Source: Actinomycetota bacterium (GTDB taxonomy: Bacteria; Actinomycetota; Actinomycetes; Nanopelagicales; Nanopelagicaceae). From it: a DNA stretch of 64,000 nucleotides. Where the stretch lies: assembly GCA_009698615.1 (NCBI GenBank), contig WLPU01000008.1, positions 1 through 64,000 of the forward strand, written 5' to 3'. A program made the position numbers and the translations under genes. Position 1 is the stretch's first letter, and each line of letters begins with the position of its first letter. Under the pieces are notes generated by a model. That model was not told where the DNA came from and did not search any database. It was given only the letters and a program-made list of their open reading frames with translations. Below, in pieces: positions 54,540 to 63,155 of the stretch.

Positions 54540-55844
54540 TTACAAACCTCCCAAACGCAATAGTTCGTGACGTTCCGTAGCTTTTACGCGGGGCTTCCCC
54601 AAAAGTTCACCTTGCGCAACTTCGGCCCCATTGATTGCTTCCCAATGTATTTGAGTAACCACCGTATGCCCTTTTAGTAATTCTGCGACATCACCCTTAT
54701 TTTTTGGTGTTGCTGGAAGTTGAGAAATCAATAACTTGATAACTTCGCTGGCGTCACTTTTATTTGTGCCAATAACACCTGATGGGCCGCGTTTTGCCCA
54801 ACCCACCGCATAAAGGTTTGTGCCCTCGACATGACCATCTGTATTTGCCACTTTGCCTTTGAGGTATGGCACTCCTTCGATGGCTTCTGCCTCATATCCA
54901 ATTGCGGAAATGACAAGACCGCACTTGATGGTCTTGGTTTCGCCAGTTGCTACGACTTTGCCCTCCATGACCTTATTTACTCCTAGGACTATTTCTTCCA
55001 CACGGCCAGTGCCGTGAATTTCGAGGGGGGCAAGAAGGAATTCAAATTCGAAGGTTCGCTCGTTATTGGTGGCGTCCTTTTCGGCGACTAATGACATTGC
55101 GTCGAGATTACTTTTCACATCTTTTTCAGGTTCAGTTCCGGCGCGCTCTCGTGCCGCCTGGATTTCATTTTTATTAATAATGACATTTGTGTGTTCAAGT
55201 TTTGATAGTTCTCGCAACTCTGGTGATGTGAACGATGCATTCTCGGCTCCGCGCCTGGCGCACAGAATAACTCGCCTTATCGAACTGTTGTGAAGTGCAC
55301 TTAAAGCATGATCTGCCGTATCTGAAGTGTCGAGTTCGTGTGGATCAAGGGCCAACATGCGTGCAACATCCATTGCAACATTGCCTGCGCCGATAACAAC
55401 TGCGGTGTCGCAGTCGAGGGGAACATCTAGGGATGCAAAGTCTGGATGGCCGTTATACCAAGGTACAAAGTCAGCAGCGGAGAGGGATCCTCGTAGCTCT
55501 TCTCCTGGAATACCCAGTGCTCGTCCAAGTGATGACCCTGTGGCGATCACAACTGCGTCATAGCGTTCTACAAGATCAGAAGAGTGAAGGTCTGTGCCAA
55601 GTTCGACATTTGCAAATAAGCGGAAATTCTCAGTGGTAGCAATTTTTTCAAAAACTTTAGAAACAGTCTTAATCTTTGGATGATCAGGTGCAACACCGCT
55701 TCGGACTAAACCCCAAGGTGTAGGAAGCCGTTCGATCATGTCGATAAGAAAAGTTTGATCTTCGGTCGCGCTATTTTGTAATGCTTGTGCTGCAAAATAA
55801 CCAGCAGGACCTGCACCAACGATCGCTATCCGAAACGTGGCCAT
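54540..55844 (-). CDS. fprA: Ferredoxin-NADP+ reductase FprA type
   Basis: 434 residues of the adrenodoxin-reductase-like FAD/NADPH family. FAD loop 'IVGAGPAGYFAAQAL' (8-22), 'PTPWGLVRSGVAPDHPK' (the FprA signature), NADP loop 'VIGAGNVAMDVARML', and the late 'YAVGWAKRGPSGVIGTNK'. Shuttles electrons between NADPH and ferredoxin. Monocistronic; possible source of electrons for P450s or other ferredoxin users. Confidence 0.95.
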   Translation of the reverse strand: MATFRIAIVGAGPAGYFAAQALQNSATEDQTFLIDMIERLPTPWGLVRSGVAPDHPKIKTVSKVFEKIATTENFRLFANVELGTDLHSSDLVERYDAVVIATGSSLGRALGIPGEELRGSLSAADFVPWYNGHPDFASLDVPLDCDTAVVIGAGNVAMDVARMLALDPHELDTSDTADHALSALHNSSIRRVILCARRGAENASFTSPELRELSKLEHTNVIINKNEIQAARERAGTEPEKDVKSNLDAMSLVAEKDATNNERTFEFEFLLAPLEIHGTGRVEEIVLGVNKVMEGKVVATGETKTIKCGLVISAIGYEAEAIEGVPYLKGKVANTDGHVEGTNLYAVGWAKRGPSGVIGTNKSDASEVIKLLISQLPATPKNKGDVAELLKGHTVVTQIHWEAINGAEVAQGELLGKPRVKATERHELLRLGGL

Positions 55845-55892
55845 TGGCCCCTCCTGCTAGCGCTTGCTTCTGACCGTAGTACTAAATAAAAC

Positions 55893-55984
55893 TGGCGGAG
55901 ACGAGAGGATTTGAACCTCCGAAGGTATTTCTACCTTACCTCGTTAGCAGTGAGGCGCACTCGACCGGGCTATGCGACGTCTCC
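55893..55984 (-). tRNA. tRNA-Ser(GCT)
   Basis: Class II tRNA on the minus strand, acceptor GGAGACG with CGTCTCC, anticodon loop CTGCTAA giving GCT (reads AGC/AGU), long variable arm AAGGTAGAAATACCTT. CCA is encoded. Confidence 0.94.
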
Positions 55985-56098
55985 AAGTGTTAGCTTGAGT
56001 TTACAGGTTTCCTCTCTAGGTTTGGCACACACTTAGGACCCGAAATTAGTCGATAAGAACGATGGTGCAACTTGTTGTCCACTCGCTAGGCTTGCCGT

Positions 56099-57544
56099 AT
56101 GAGCGAAAATACAAAGGTCCCAGCCAAATACAAGCGCGTCCACGACGTTGCACCTTCAGCGCAATATGCAGCTTTCATGAAAACTGGATGGACCCCATCC
56201 CCGCTTCACGGAATTACAGCTGGCCCTGCAACTAGTTGGTGTGTTGCCCGCCGTAGTGCTTTATCAGCGGCATACCCAGGGATCCGACTCGTGTTACCTG
56301 CGGGAAATTTTAAGACGCGTAGCAACGATGCCGACTATCGTTTTCGTCCTCACACAGCATTTGCGTACTACACCGGCGTACAAGGAGTAGAGGCAACTGC
56401 TGATGCGATCTTAGTGATGGAGCCAAACGGTTCTGGTCACCAACCACTACTTTACATTCACCCTCGTTCAACACGCGAAACGGATGCTTTCTATCGAGAT
56501 GCTCGCTATGGGGAACTTTGGGTTGGACGTAGATTTACCCTTGATGAAGCTCAAGCTCGGTATGAAATTGAAACCCGAGAATTAAATTCGCTCTCTGAAC
56601 TTTTCGCAACGAAAAAAGAGACTTTAACTTTACGGGATGAAGATGCATTCGTTGACGAGAATGTTTCGGTCCACCCACGCGAAGAAGAGTTTATGGCTTT
56701 TATCTCGGCAGCAAGATTAGTGAAAGATGAGTACGAGATTGCAGAAATGCAACGTGCTTGTGATACGACAGCTCGTGGTTTTGCTGACGTAGTAAGAGCA
56801 CTTCCTGCTGCAGTTGCCACTCGACGTGGAGAGCGTGTAGTTGAGGCGGCTTTTTTTGGCCGTGCTCGAATTGAAGGTAACGATTTGGGGTACGAAACGA
56901 TTTCTGCAGCGGGTGCCCATGCGTGCGTACTGCACTGGATCCGCAATGATGGAGAAGTTCGACCTGGCGAATTGATTCTTGTTGATGCGGGTGTAGAGAT
57001 GGAGTCTTACTACACCGCAGATGTCACTCGCACTTTGCCCATCAACGGCAAATTCACACCAGCTCAACGTTCTTTATATATGTTGGTTTATGAAGCACAA
57101 AATGCAGGTATAGCGGCTTTAAAACCGGGTGCCGATTGGGGCGATTTCCATCGCGCCTGTCAAAGTGTTCTGGCCCATGGATTAGCGGACATGGGAGTGA
57201 TGAACATGAGCGCGGAAGAATCTCTTAGTCCCGAGGGTGGACTGCACCGACGTTGGACTCTCCATAGTGCAGGGCACATGCTCGGCATGGATGTCCATGA
57301 TTGTGGTCAAGCCCGCAAAGACCAATACATTGAAGGAAAATTGGAAGTTGGTCATGTTCTTACTGTCGAGCCAGGTCTTTATATTCAGCCAGATGACGAG
57401 TTATTTGCTCCCGAGTATCGTGGCATCGGTATTCGAATTGAAGATGATTTAGTAATCACTGAAGATGGTTGTCGCAACCTCAGCGGTGCGCTTCCTCGTC
57501 ACCCAGATGAAATTGAAGCCTGGATGGCTTCTTTAATGCGCTAA
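56099..57544 (+). CDS. pepP: Xaa-Pro aminopeptidase (PepP, M24B)
   Basis: 481 residues. N-terminal AMP_N domain ('NDADYRFRPHTAFAYYTG') and C-terminal pita-bread domain with di-manganese ligands in 'LVDAGVEMESYYTADVTRT', 'HSAGHMLGMDVHD', 'TVEPGLYI' and 'IRIEDDLVIT'. Cleaves N-terminal residues before proline, useful after peptide import. Ends in a 12-base overlap with the convergent crcB. Confidence 0.95.
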   Translation: MSENTKVPAKYKRVHDVAPSAQYAAFMKTGWTPSPLHGITAGPATSWCVARRSALSAAYPGIRLVLPAGNFKTRSNDADYRFRPHTAFAYYTGVQGVEATADAILVMEPNGSGHQPLLYIHPRSTRETDAFYRDARYGELWVGRRFTLDEAQARYEIETRELNSLSELFATKKETLTLRDEDAFVDENVSVHPREEEFMAFISAARLVKDEYEIAEMQRACDTTARGFADVVRALPAAVATRRGERVVEAAFFGRARIEGNDLGYETISAAGAHACVLHWIRNDGEVRPGELILVDAGVEMESYYTADVTRTLPINGKFTPAQRSLYMLVYEAQNAGIAALKPGADWGDFHRACQSVLAHGLADMGVMNMSAEESLSPEGGLHRRWTLHSAGHMLGMDVHDCGQARKDQYIEGKLEVGHVLTVEPGLYIQPDDELFAPEYRGIGIRIEDDLVITEDGCRNLSGALPRHPDEIEAWMASLMR

Positions 57545-57907
57545 GTGCATCCCTAAGCTCGCAGCAATAAGGCCCAGTAGTAACGAGGCTAGTAAATTTA
57601 TGAAGGCTTCTTTGTATCGCTTCTTTTCAAGGGTGAAGTAGATATCTGCAATAAAAGTCGACCATGTTGTGAAAGCACCTGCAAAACCGATCGCAATAAG
57701 TGCTTGTGTGTTGGTTGTCTGTAATGCTTGATAAGACGCTGAACCAATGTTGATTCTTGGAATTGTTAGCCCGATAACAAATGATCCGAGTGCGTTGATG
57801 ATCAATATTCCGTAAGGGTATTTAATGAATTTACGTAAATATTGATCAAGAAGGAAGCGTGATGGCGCGCCAATCCCAGCGCCAATAATTATCAGCAATG
57901 CGGTCAT
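57533..57907 (-). CDS. crcB: Fluoride channel CrcB/Fluc, subunit 1
   Basis: 124 residues, four helices; 'GAGIGAPSRFLLDQYLRKF', 'LIINALGSFVIGL' and 'GFAGAFTTWSTFIADIYF' hold the conserved Asn and Phe-box residues of fluoride exporters. Overlaps the second crcB by ATGA; paired genes usually encode antiparallel heterodimers. No fluoride riboswitch motif was recognised upstream. Confidence 0.93.
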   Translation of the reverse strand: MTALLIIIGAGIGAPSRFLLDQYLRKFIKYPYGILIINALGSFVIGLTIPRINIGSASYQALQTTNTQALIAIGFAGAFTTWSTFIADIYFTLEKKRYKEAFINLLASLLLGLIAASLGMHLAH

Positions 57908-58263
57908 TTCTTCACCGGAATCAATCTACGCGCCGATGGAATACAGATTGCGACAGTGCAAAGGCTCAAAACAACTGTTACCAATAGGTATCTGGCACCC
58001 GAGACAGCTGGAATCGATAGTGTTCCAGACGCCTCATGGAGAGTAATCGCCATCACTGCAGAAAAAGTTGTTAGGCCACCACAAAAACCGGGCAGTAAAA
58101 AATGGCGTATTGCTTCACTTGCGTGACGCTCCGTAAAAACTAAGAAAAATGAAGCTAGGGCAATACCTAATAAGTTTGCAATCAAAGTTCCTAAACGATT
58201 CTGATCATTTGTTGTTGTCAGAATCCAACGGAGAAGGGAACCAAACACGCTTCCCAGCGCCAC
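57904..58263 (-). CDS. crcB: Fluoride channel CrcB/Fluc, subunit 2
   Basis: 119 residues, begins 'MALGSVFGSLLRWILT' from GTG 58263; 'LIANLLGIALASFF' and 'GFCGGLTTFSAVMAITLHE' are the CrcB motifs. Two or three N-terminal residues seen in relatives (Trp-Trp) are coded upstream but without a start codon. Lies 14 bases after the holin-like gene on the same strand. Confidence 0.92.
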   Translation of the reverse strand: MALGSVFGSLLRWILTTTNDQNRLGTLIANLLGIALASFFLVFTERHASEAIRHFLLPGFCGGLTTFSAVMAITLHEASGTLSIPAVSGARYLLVTVVLSLCTVAICIPSARRLIPVKK

Positions 58264-58277
58264 CCACCATGCTGACT

Positions 58278-58631
58278 TTAAAATGGCGTTGCCGTTTTAT
58301 AAAACTTGCGCAAGACGCTTGTGATGAAACTTATAAGGAAGCTTCCTAACAGTGCTGGCCAGAAACCTTTGACGTTCAGCGCCGAACTCCAGCGGGCGGT
58401 CAACATCAACATTGCAGCATTAATAACAAAAATAAATAAGCCAAAAGTGATCAATGTTGCTGGTAGCGTCAATATTTTAACTATCGAACCCAAGATCGCA
58501 TTAATTAAACCAAACAAGAGTGCGACCCATAAATAAGAGGCAAAGCCACCATTAATTGTGATTCCCGGAACTATCGACGCTGTTACCCAAAAAGCCAAGC
58601 TCAGTGCTGCCCAACGAAAGATCAAACGCAT
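58278..58631 (-). CDS. Superfamily IV holin-like (Phage_holin_4_2) membrane protein
   Basis: 117 residues with four helices and 'YLWVALLFGLINAILGSIV' plus 'LPATLITFGLFIFVINAAML', the pattern of the mycobacterial 4-TMS holin-like family. Despite the name, these are mostly chromosomal membrane proteins; no phage genes are near. Three bases beyond the sdhB stop side, same strand as sdhB, so it may be read from the sdh operon. Confidence 0.8.
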   Translation of the reverse strand: MRLIFRWAALSLAFWVTASIVPGITINGGFASYLWVALLFGLINAILGSIVKILTLPATLITFGLFIFVINAAMLMLTARWSSALNVKGFWPALLGSFLISFITSVLRKFYKTATPF

Positions 58632-58634
58632 GTA

Positions 58635-59396
58635 TTAAACAATACCCTCGCGTTTGCGTATTTTGGAGCCCAACCACCGCACTGGGTCGTACTTAACATC
58701 AACTACGCGTTCTTTCATCGGGATGATCGCGTTATCGGTAATTCGGATGTGCTCTGGGCACACTTCGGTGCAGCACTTAGTAATGTTGCACATTCCAAGA
58801 CCGTGTTCTGTTTGGGCAGTCTCTTTGCGGTTACGCAACATATCTAGCGGGTGCATATCTAGCTCAGCGATACGGATAAAGAAACGCGGACCAGCAAAAG
58901 ATTTCTTATTCTCTTCATGATCTCGGATGACGTGACATGTGTCTTGGCATAGAAAACATTCGATGCACTTGCGGAATTCTTGGCTACGCTCGACATCGAT
59001 TTGCTCCATACGAGCCTCACCCGGAGCTAGATCGGCAGGATGAGCATAAGCTGGGATTTCCATTGCTTTGCGATAGTTAAAGGAAACATCCGTCACAAGA
59101 TCTTTGATTATTGGGAATGCACGCAGTGGGGTAACGGTAATTGTTTCCTCTTCAGCAAAAGAAGAAATCTGGGTCATGCAGGCAAGGCGTGGTTTTCCGT
59201 TGATCTCCATAGAACATGAGCCGCATTTTCCAGCTTTGCAATTCCAACGAACGGCTAAGTCACCCATTTGTGTTGCTTGAACGCGGTGAATTACATCGAG
59301 AACTACTTCGCCCTCGTTGACCTCAACTTGGACGTCTTTGAGTGAACCGTCAGAACTGTTGCCTCGCCAGATTCGCATATTGAGTTTGCGTGTCAT
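58635..59396 (-). CDS. sdhB: Succinate dehydrogenase iron-sulfur subunit
   Basis: 253 residues. [2Fe-2S] cysteines in 'CKAGKCGSCSMEING' and following Cys, [4Fe-4S]/[3Fe-4S] cysteines in 'CIECFLCQDTC' and 'CNITKCCTEVCPEH'. Transfers electrons from SdhA to the membrane anchor. ATG overlaps the sdhA stop by one base (TAATG). Confidence 0.95.
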   Translation of the reverse strand: MTRKLNMRIWRGNSSDGSLKDVQVEVNEGEVVLDVIHRVQATQMGDLAVRWNCKAGKCGSCSMEINGKPRLACMTQISSFAEEETITVTPLRAFPIIKDLVTDVSFNYRKAMEIPAYAHPADLAPGEARMEQIDVERSQEFRKCIECFLCQDTCHVIRDHEENKKSFAGPRFFIRIAELDMHPLDMLRNRKETAQTEHGLGMCNITKCCTEVCPEHIRITDNAIIPMKERVVDVKYDPVRWLGSKIRKREGIV

Positions 59397-61279
59397 TATT
59401 TAGATCCGCCTTTCGCAACTTCATCTGCGGTCATATATTTTTCAAGTTCATGTACATCAAATAAGTCGAATAGTTCTTTAGGTATAACAGGTAGCGCTTG
59501 TGCCCGAATATTGACTTGATTGCCGTCGAAACTCGAAATGTGATTAACCTGGCGCCACTTATTGTTCATGCCTGGGAAATCATCGCGAGTATGACCGCCA
59601 CGAGATTCTTCTCGCAAAATTGCCGATTTCGCTGTGCTTTCTGCAACTAATAACATATTGTCTAAGTCAAAGGCTAGATGAAATCCGGGATTAAATTCAC
59701 GGCCACCGCTCACAGAAATATTGGCACTACGTTGGCGAATTTCGGCAATTTTTTTGATTGCTTCTTCTAGTTCAGGACGTGTGCGAATAATACCCACTAA
59801 GTTGTGAGTGATCTCTTGTAACTCTGCGTGAAGTGAATAAGCATTTTCGCCGCCTTTTCGGGTAAAAGGTGCCTCAATTCTCCTCGTGGCTTCAGCAATT
59901 GCAACTTCGCTCACTGGAATCGGCTCATTGGCTTTTACGTATGCAGTTGCACCCATTCCGGCGCGACGACCAAATACCAAAAGATCTGAAAGTGAATTGC
60001 CGCCTAAACGATTGGATCCGTGCATGCCGCCAGCAACTTCGCCTGCTGCAAAAAGGCCTGGCACGCTTATTGCGCTAGCGGTATCTGGATCCACTTCGAC
60101 GCCACCCATAACGTAGTGACATGTTGGCCCCACTTCCATCGCTTCTTTAGTGATGTCTACGCCAGCCAATTCGTAAAACTGATGCCACATAGAAGGCAGG
60201 CGCTTTTTAATAACTTCAGCGCTTAAACGTTTAGAAACATCAAGAAATACTCCGCCATGCTCAGTGCCGCGTCCTGCTTTAACTTCTGTATTTATAGCAC
60301 GAGCTACTTCGTCACGAGGTAACAGTTCAGGAGGACGGCGATTATTGTCCTGATCTTCATACCATCGATCAGCCTCTGCTTCGTTATCAGCGTACTTATC
60401 AATAAATACATCTGGGATGTACTTAAACATGAAGCGCTCTCCAAGAATATTTGTGAGTACTCCACCTTCTCCACGTACAGATTCTGTTACCAAAATTCCA
60501 CGGACTGAAGGCGGCCACACCATTCCGGTCGGATGGAATTGCAAAAATTCCATATCAACCAAATTTGCTCCAGCTTTAAGCGCAAGTGCATGCCCATCTC
60601 CGGTGCCTTCCCAAGAATTCGACGTGATCTTAAAAGTTTTGCCAACTCCACCAGTTGCGATAATTACAGCTGGCGCTTCGAACAGAACTTCTTCGCCGCT
60701 TTCGCGCCAGTACCCGTAGACGCCTGAAACTTTTCCTTTTTCTTTTAAGACTTCAGTAACAGTTAACTCCGCATAAACCTTAATATTGATTTCTGGTTCG
60801 CCATAGACTTGAGCATCTTTTTGCTGCAGCGCCACAATTTTCTGTTGCATGGTCCGAATAAGTTCTAGTCCAGTTCTGTCGCCAACGTGTGCTAGCCGTG
60901 GATATTCGTGGCCCCCAAAATTTCGTTGAGAAATCTTTCCTTCCTTAGTGCGATCAAAGAGAGCGCCCCACGTTTCAAGTTCCCAAATGCGATCTGGCGA
61001 CTCTTTAGCGTGCAGTTCCGCCATGCGGTAGTGGTTAAGAAACTTCCCCCCACGCATGGTGTCGCGAAAGTGAACTTGCCAATTGTCCTTCTCGTTCACG
61101 TTGCCCATTGAAGCCGCCGCGCCGCCTTCGGCCATTACGGTGTGCGCTTTACCGAATAGGGACTTACAAATAATTGCTACGCGTAATCCCGATTCGCGTG
61201 CTTCAACTGCTGCGCGCAAGCCAGCACCGCCAGCACCAATTACTACTACGTCATACTTGTGGCGTTGGGAAATTGTCAT
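59396..61279 (-). CDS. sdhA: Succinate dehydrogenase flavoprotein subunit
   Basis: 627 residues. FAD loop 'VVIGAGGAGLRAAVEARESG', covalent-FAD histidine in 'GKAHTVMAEGGAA', and active-site regions 'FHPTGMVWPP' and 'MGGVEVDPDTAS'. Oxidises succinate to fumarate in the TCA cycle at the inner face of the membrane. It lies 12 bases downstream of the anchor gene. The type matches mycobacterial Sdh1. Confidence 0.97.
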   Translation of the reverse strand: MTISQRHKYDVVVIGAGGAGLRAAVEARESGLRVAIICKSLFGKAHTVMAEGGAAASMGNVNEKDNWQVHFRDTMRGGKFLNHYRMAELHAKESPDRIWELETWGALFDRTKEGKISQRNFGGHEYPRLAHVGDRTGLELIRTMQQKIVALQQKDAQVYGEPEINIKVYAELTVTEVLKEKGKVSGVYGYWRESGEEVLFEAPAVIIATGGVGKTFKITSNSWEGTGDGHALALKAGANLVDMEFLQFHPTGMVWPPSVRGILVTESVRGEGGVLTNILGERFMFKYIPDVFIDKYADNEAEADRWYEDQDNNRRPPELLPRDEVARAINTEVKAGRGTEHGGVFLDVSKRLSAEVIKKRLPSMWHQFYELAGVDITKEAMEVGPTCHYVMGGVEVDPDTASAISVPGLFAAGEVAGGMHGSNRLGGNSLSDLLVFGRRAGMGATAYVKANEPIPVSEVAIAEATRRIEAPFTRKGGENAYSLHAELQEITHNLVGIIRTRPELEEAIKKIAEIRQRSANISVSGGREFNPGFHLAFDLDNMLLVAESTAKSAILREESRGGHTRDDFPGMNNKWRQVNHISSFDGNQVNIRAQALPVIPKELFDLFDVHELEKYMTADEVAKGGSK

Positions 61280-61291
61280 TGTCGACGCCCC

Positions 61292-62092
61292 CTAGAAGAA
61301 GTAAAAATCAGTAATAGAACCGGATGAGACAGCACGCACGTAAACATCGCTGAGGGCAACTCCAAAGAGAGATATCCATGCGAAAGTTGGATGTTTGTGA
61401 TTAAGAATTGATACCCATGTCCAGAGTTTGTATCTCATCGGGTGTTTAGAAAAATGCTTGAGTCGTCCACCAATTGTGTGGCGACATGTGTGACAGGAAG
61501 CCGAATAGAGCCAAAGTAGGGTGGCATTCGTCAGTAGCACTAATGTGCCAACGCTCATGTGACCCCATTGGCCTTCTGAGTTTCTAAATGCTAAAAATGC
61601 ATCAATCGTTAAAAGTACATTGAAAACTAATCCGGCAAGAAAGAACCAACGGTGCCCATTTTGTAAAACAAGTGGAGCTTTGGTTTCACCCGTATAAGTT
61701 TTGTGCGGCTCTGCTACTGCACATGCAGGTGGTGACTGCCAAAAAGATCGGTAGTAGGCCTTGCGGTAGTAATAACAGGTCATTCTAAATCCGAGTGGGA
61801 AAATTAAAATAAATAACGCTGGTGAAATTGCCATTCCAAAAATTGCAACCGATCCAAGTGGGTGCCCTAGAAGTGATCCGTTTTCTGGGCACGCTGCGGT
61901 TAAACAAGGAGAGTAGAAAGGTGAAATGAGTGGTTCGGCAAAATAAAATTTTGCTTCAAATGCTCGAATGGTTGCGTAAATAATAAAGGAGACAAGAACT
62001 GCGACAGTGATGGCTGGTTGTAACCACCAACGATCTGTTCGCAGTGTTCGCGCGGCTATCTTTGCGCGAGATGGAGAAAAAACTCCGGACAT
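61292..62092 (-). CDS. sdhC: Succinate dehydrogenase membrane anchor subunit
   Basis: 266 residues with five predicted helices (around 27-50, 86-110, 158-180, 195-215 and 243-262) and extramembrane His/Cys-rich loops ('SCHTCRHTIGG'). Length and layout match the single-subunit anchor of actinobacterial Sdh1 (Rv0249c type), not the two-gene SdhC/SdhD pair. Start at ATG 62092 with SD AAGGAG eight bases upstream; a longer frame to 62128 has no SD. Haem content is unclear. Confidence 0.85.
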   Translation of the reverse strand: MSGVFSPSRAKIAARTLRTDRWWLQPAITVAVLVSFIIYATIRAFEAKFYFAEPLISPFYSPCLTAACPENGSLLGHPLGSVAIFGMAISPALFILIFPLGFRMTCYYYRKAYYRSFWQSPPACAVAEPHKTYTGETKAPLVLQNGHRWFFLAGLVFNVLLTIDAFLAFRNSEGQWGHMSVGTLVLLTNATLLWLYSASCHTCRHTIGGRLKHFSKHPMRYKLWTWVSILNHKHPTFAWISLFGVALSDVYVRAVSSGSITDFYFF

Positions 62093-62234
62093 GTAACGGC
62101 TCCTTATATATGGCATCAAAATGCGCAATGGCTAAGTTTCTCGCTACTGACCTGTTGTGGCTAGGTCGTTCTGGGTGTGAATGGCTATGAAATCAACCAC
62201 ATGCCCTTAAAAATAGGTCTGTAAGAAAAAAGAG

Positions 62235-62317
62235 CGGAGGGCGAGGGATTTGAACCCTCGAAGGTTTCCCTTGCCGGTTTTCAAGACCGGTGCACTCGGC
62301 CGCTATGCGAGCCCTCC
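62235..62317 (-). tRNA. tRNA-Ser(TGA)
   Basis: Class II tRNA on the minus strand: acceptor GGAGGGC with GCCCTCC, anticodon loop CTTGAAA giving TGA (reads UCA/UCG), T-loop TTCAAAT. CCA not encoded. Confidence 0.93.
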
Positions 62318-62342
62318 GCCGCGTAATGTACCCGAACTCTGC

Positions 62343-63155
62343 TCAGGCAGGAAGTTGAAGAAGTTTCTCCAAAATCACTGCAACTCCATCGTCGGTATGG
62401 GCTGGCGCAACATCTTTTGCATGCAGTTTACCTTCTGGGTGTCCATCAGCCATTGCGTATGAGCGACCGCACCATTCCAACATTGAAAAATCATTTGGGT
62501 TGTCACCGAAAGAGACGCAATCTGCTGCATCAATTCCTAATCGACCGGCCATTTTTGCCAGTGTCGCTCCTTTGGAAACACCAACCGCTGAAATTTCAAG
62601 AAGAGATTCATGAGGGTTTGAATGTGTAACGGTAACTACTCCTTCAACTGCTTTCTTTGCGATAATCAACATCTCATCTGATGAAAGTTCTTGATCGGAA
62701 CAACGCGCAAGAATTTTTAGAGCCGGAGCGGTCATGATTTCCTCAATGACATCCACTCCAACATTATCAAGACCCACGTCCCATCTGGGTATATATGCTT
62801 TTTCACGGTGAAAATAACTTTGGCTTTCGACGGCAAACGACACTCCAGGAATTGATTTACGCAATCGAGTAATGGTTTCTTTCTGCGCATCAACAGAAAT
62901 TAGCCACTCTTCCAAAACTTTATCGTTATGTAAGTCGTACAACATCGCACCGTTTCCACAAATTGCAGAACCCATTCCAAAAGCTTCTTTAATCTCAGGC
63001 ATCCACCGTGGGGGGCGTCCGGTTACAAAAAATATGTGAATACCAAGGCTATGTGCCTCGCGAAATACATTGATGGTGCGCTGTGAGATTTCTCCGTAGT
63101 GTGCGACGATCGTTCCATCAAGGTCTGAAGCAATTAATTTGGGGCGACGACTCAC
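62343..63155 (-). CDS. HAD-superfamily Cof-type phosphatase
   Basis: 270 residues: motif I 'ASDLDGTIV' (9-17), motif II 'FVTGRPP', motif III Lys in '[16 protein letters not shown]' and motif IV '[14 protein letters not shown]'. The large C2 cap is typical of Cof/YidA sugar-phosphate phosphatases. GTG start in a GTGA overlap with serS. Substrate unknown. Confidence 0.92.
   Translation of the reverse strand: MSRRPKLIASDLDGTIVAHYGEISQRTINVFREAHSLGIHIFFVTGRPPRWMPEIKEAFGMGSAICGNGAMLYDLHNDKVLEEWLISVDAQKETITRLRKSIPGVSFAVESQSYFHREKAYIPRWDVGLDNVGVDVIEEIMTAPALKILARCSDQELSSDEMLIIAKKAVEGVVTVTHSNPHESLLEISAVGVSKGATLAKMAGRLGIDAADCVSFGDNPNDFSMLEWCGRSYAMADGHPEGKLHAKDVAPAHTDDGVAVILEKLLQLPA

Noticed and set aside
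56099-57544. Ectoine hydrolase (DoeA/EutD) as partner of the DoeB-like deacylase
   Set aside because: It is an M24 protein, but it has the AMP_N domain and motifs of ordinary PepP and lies 10 kb from the deacylase operon.
58278-58631. Prophage holin
   Set aside because: No lysin, capsid or integrase genes nearby; the protein matches the chromosomal four-helix family.
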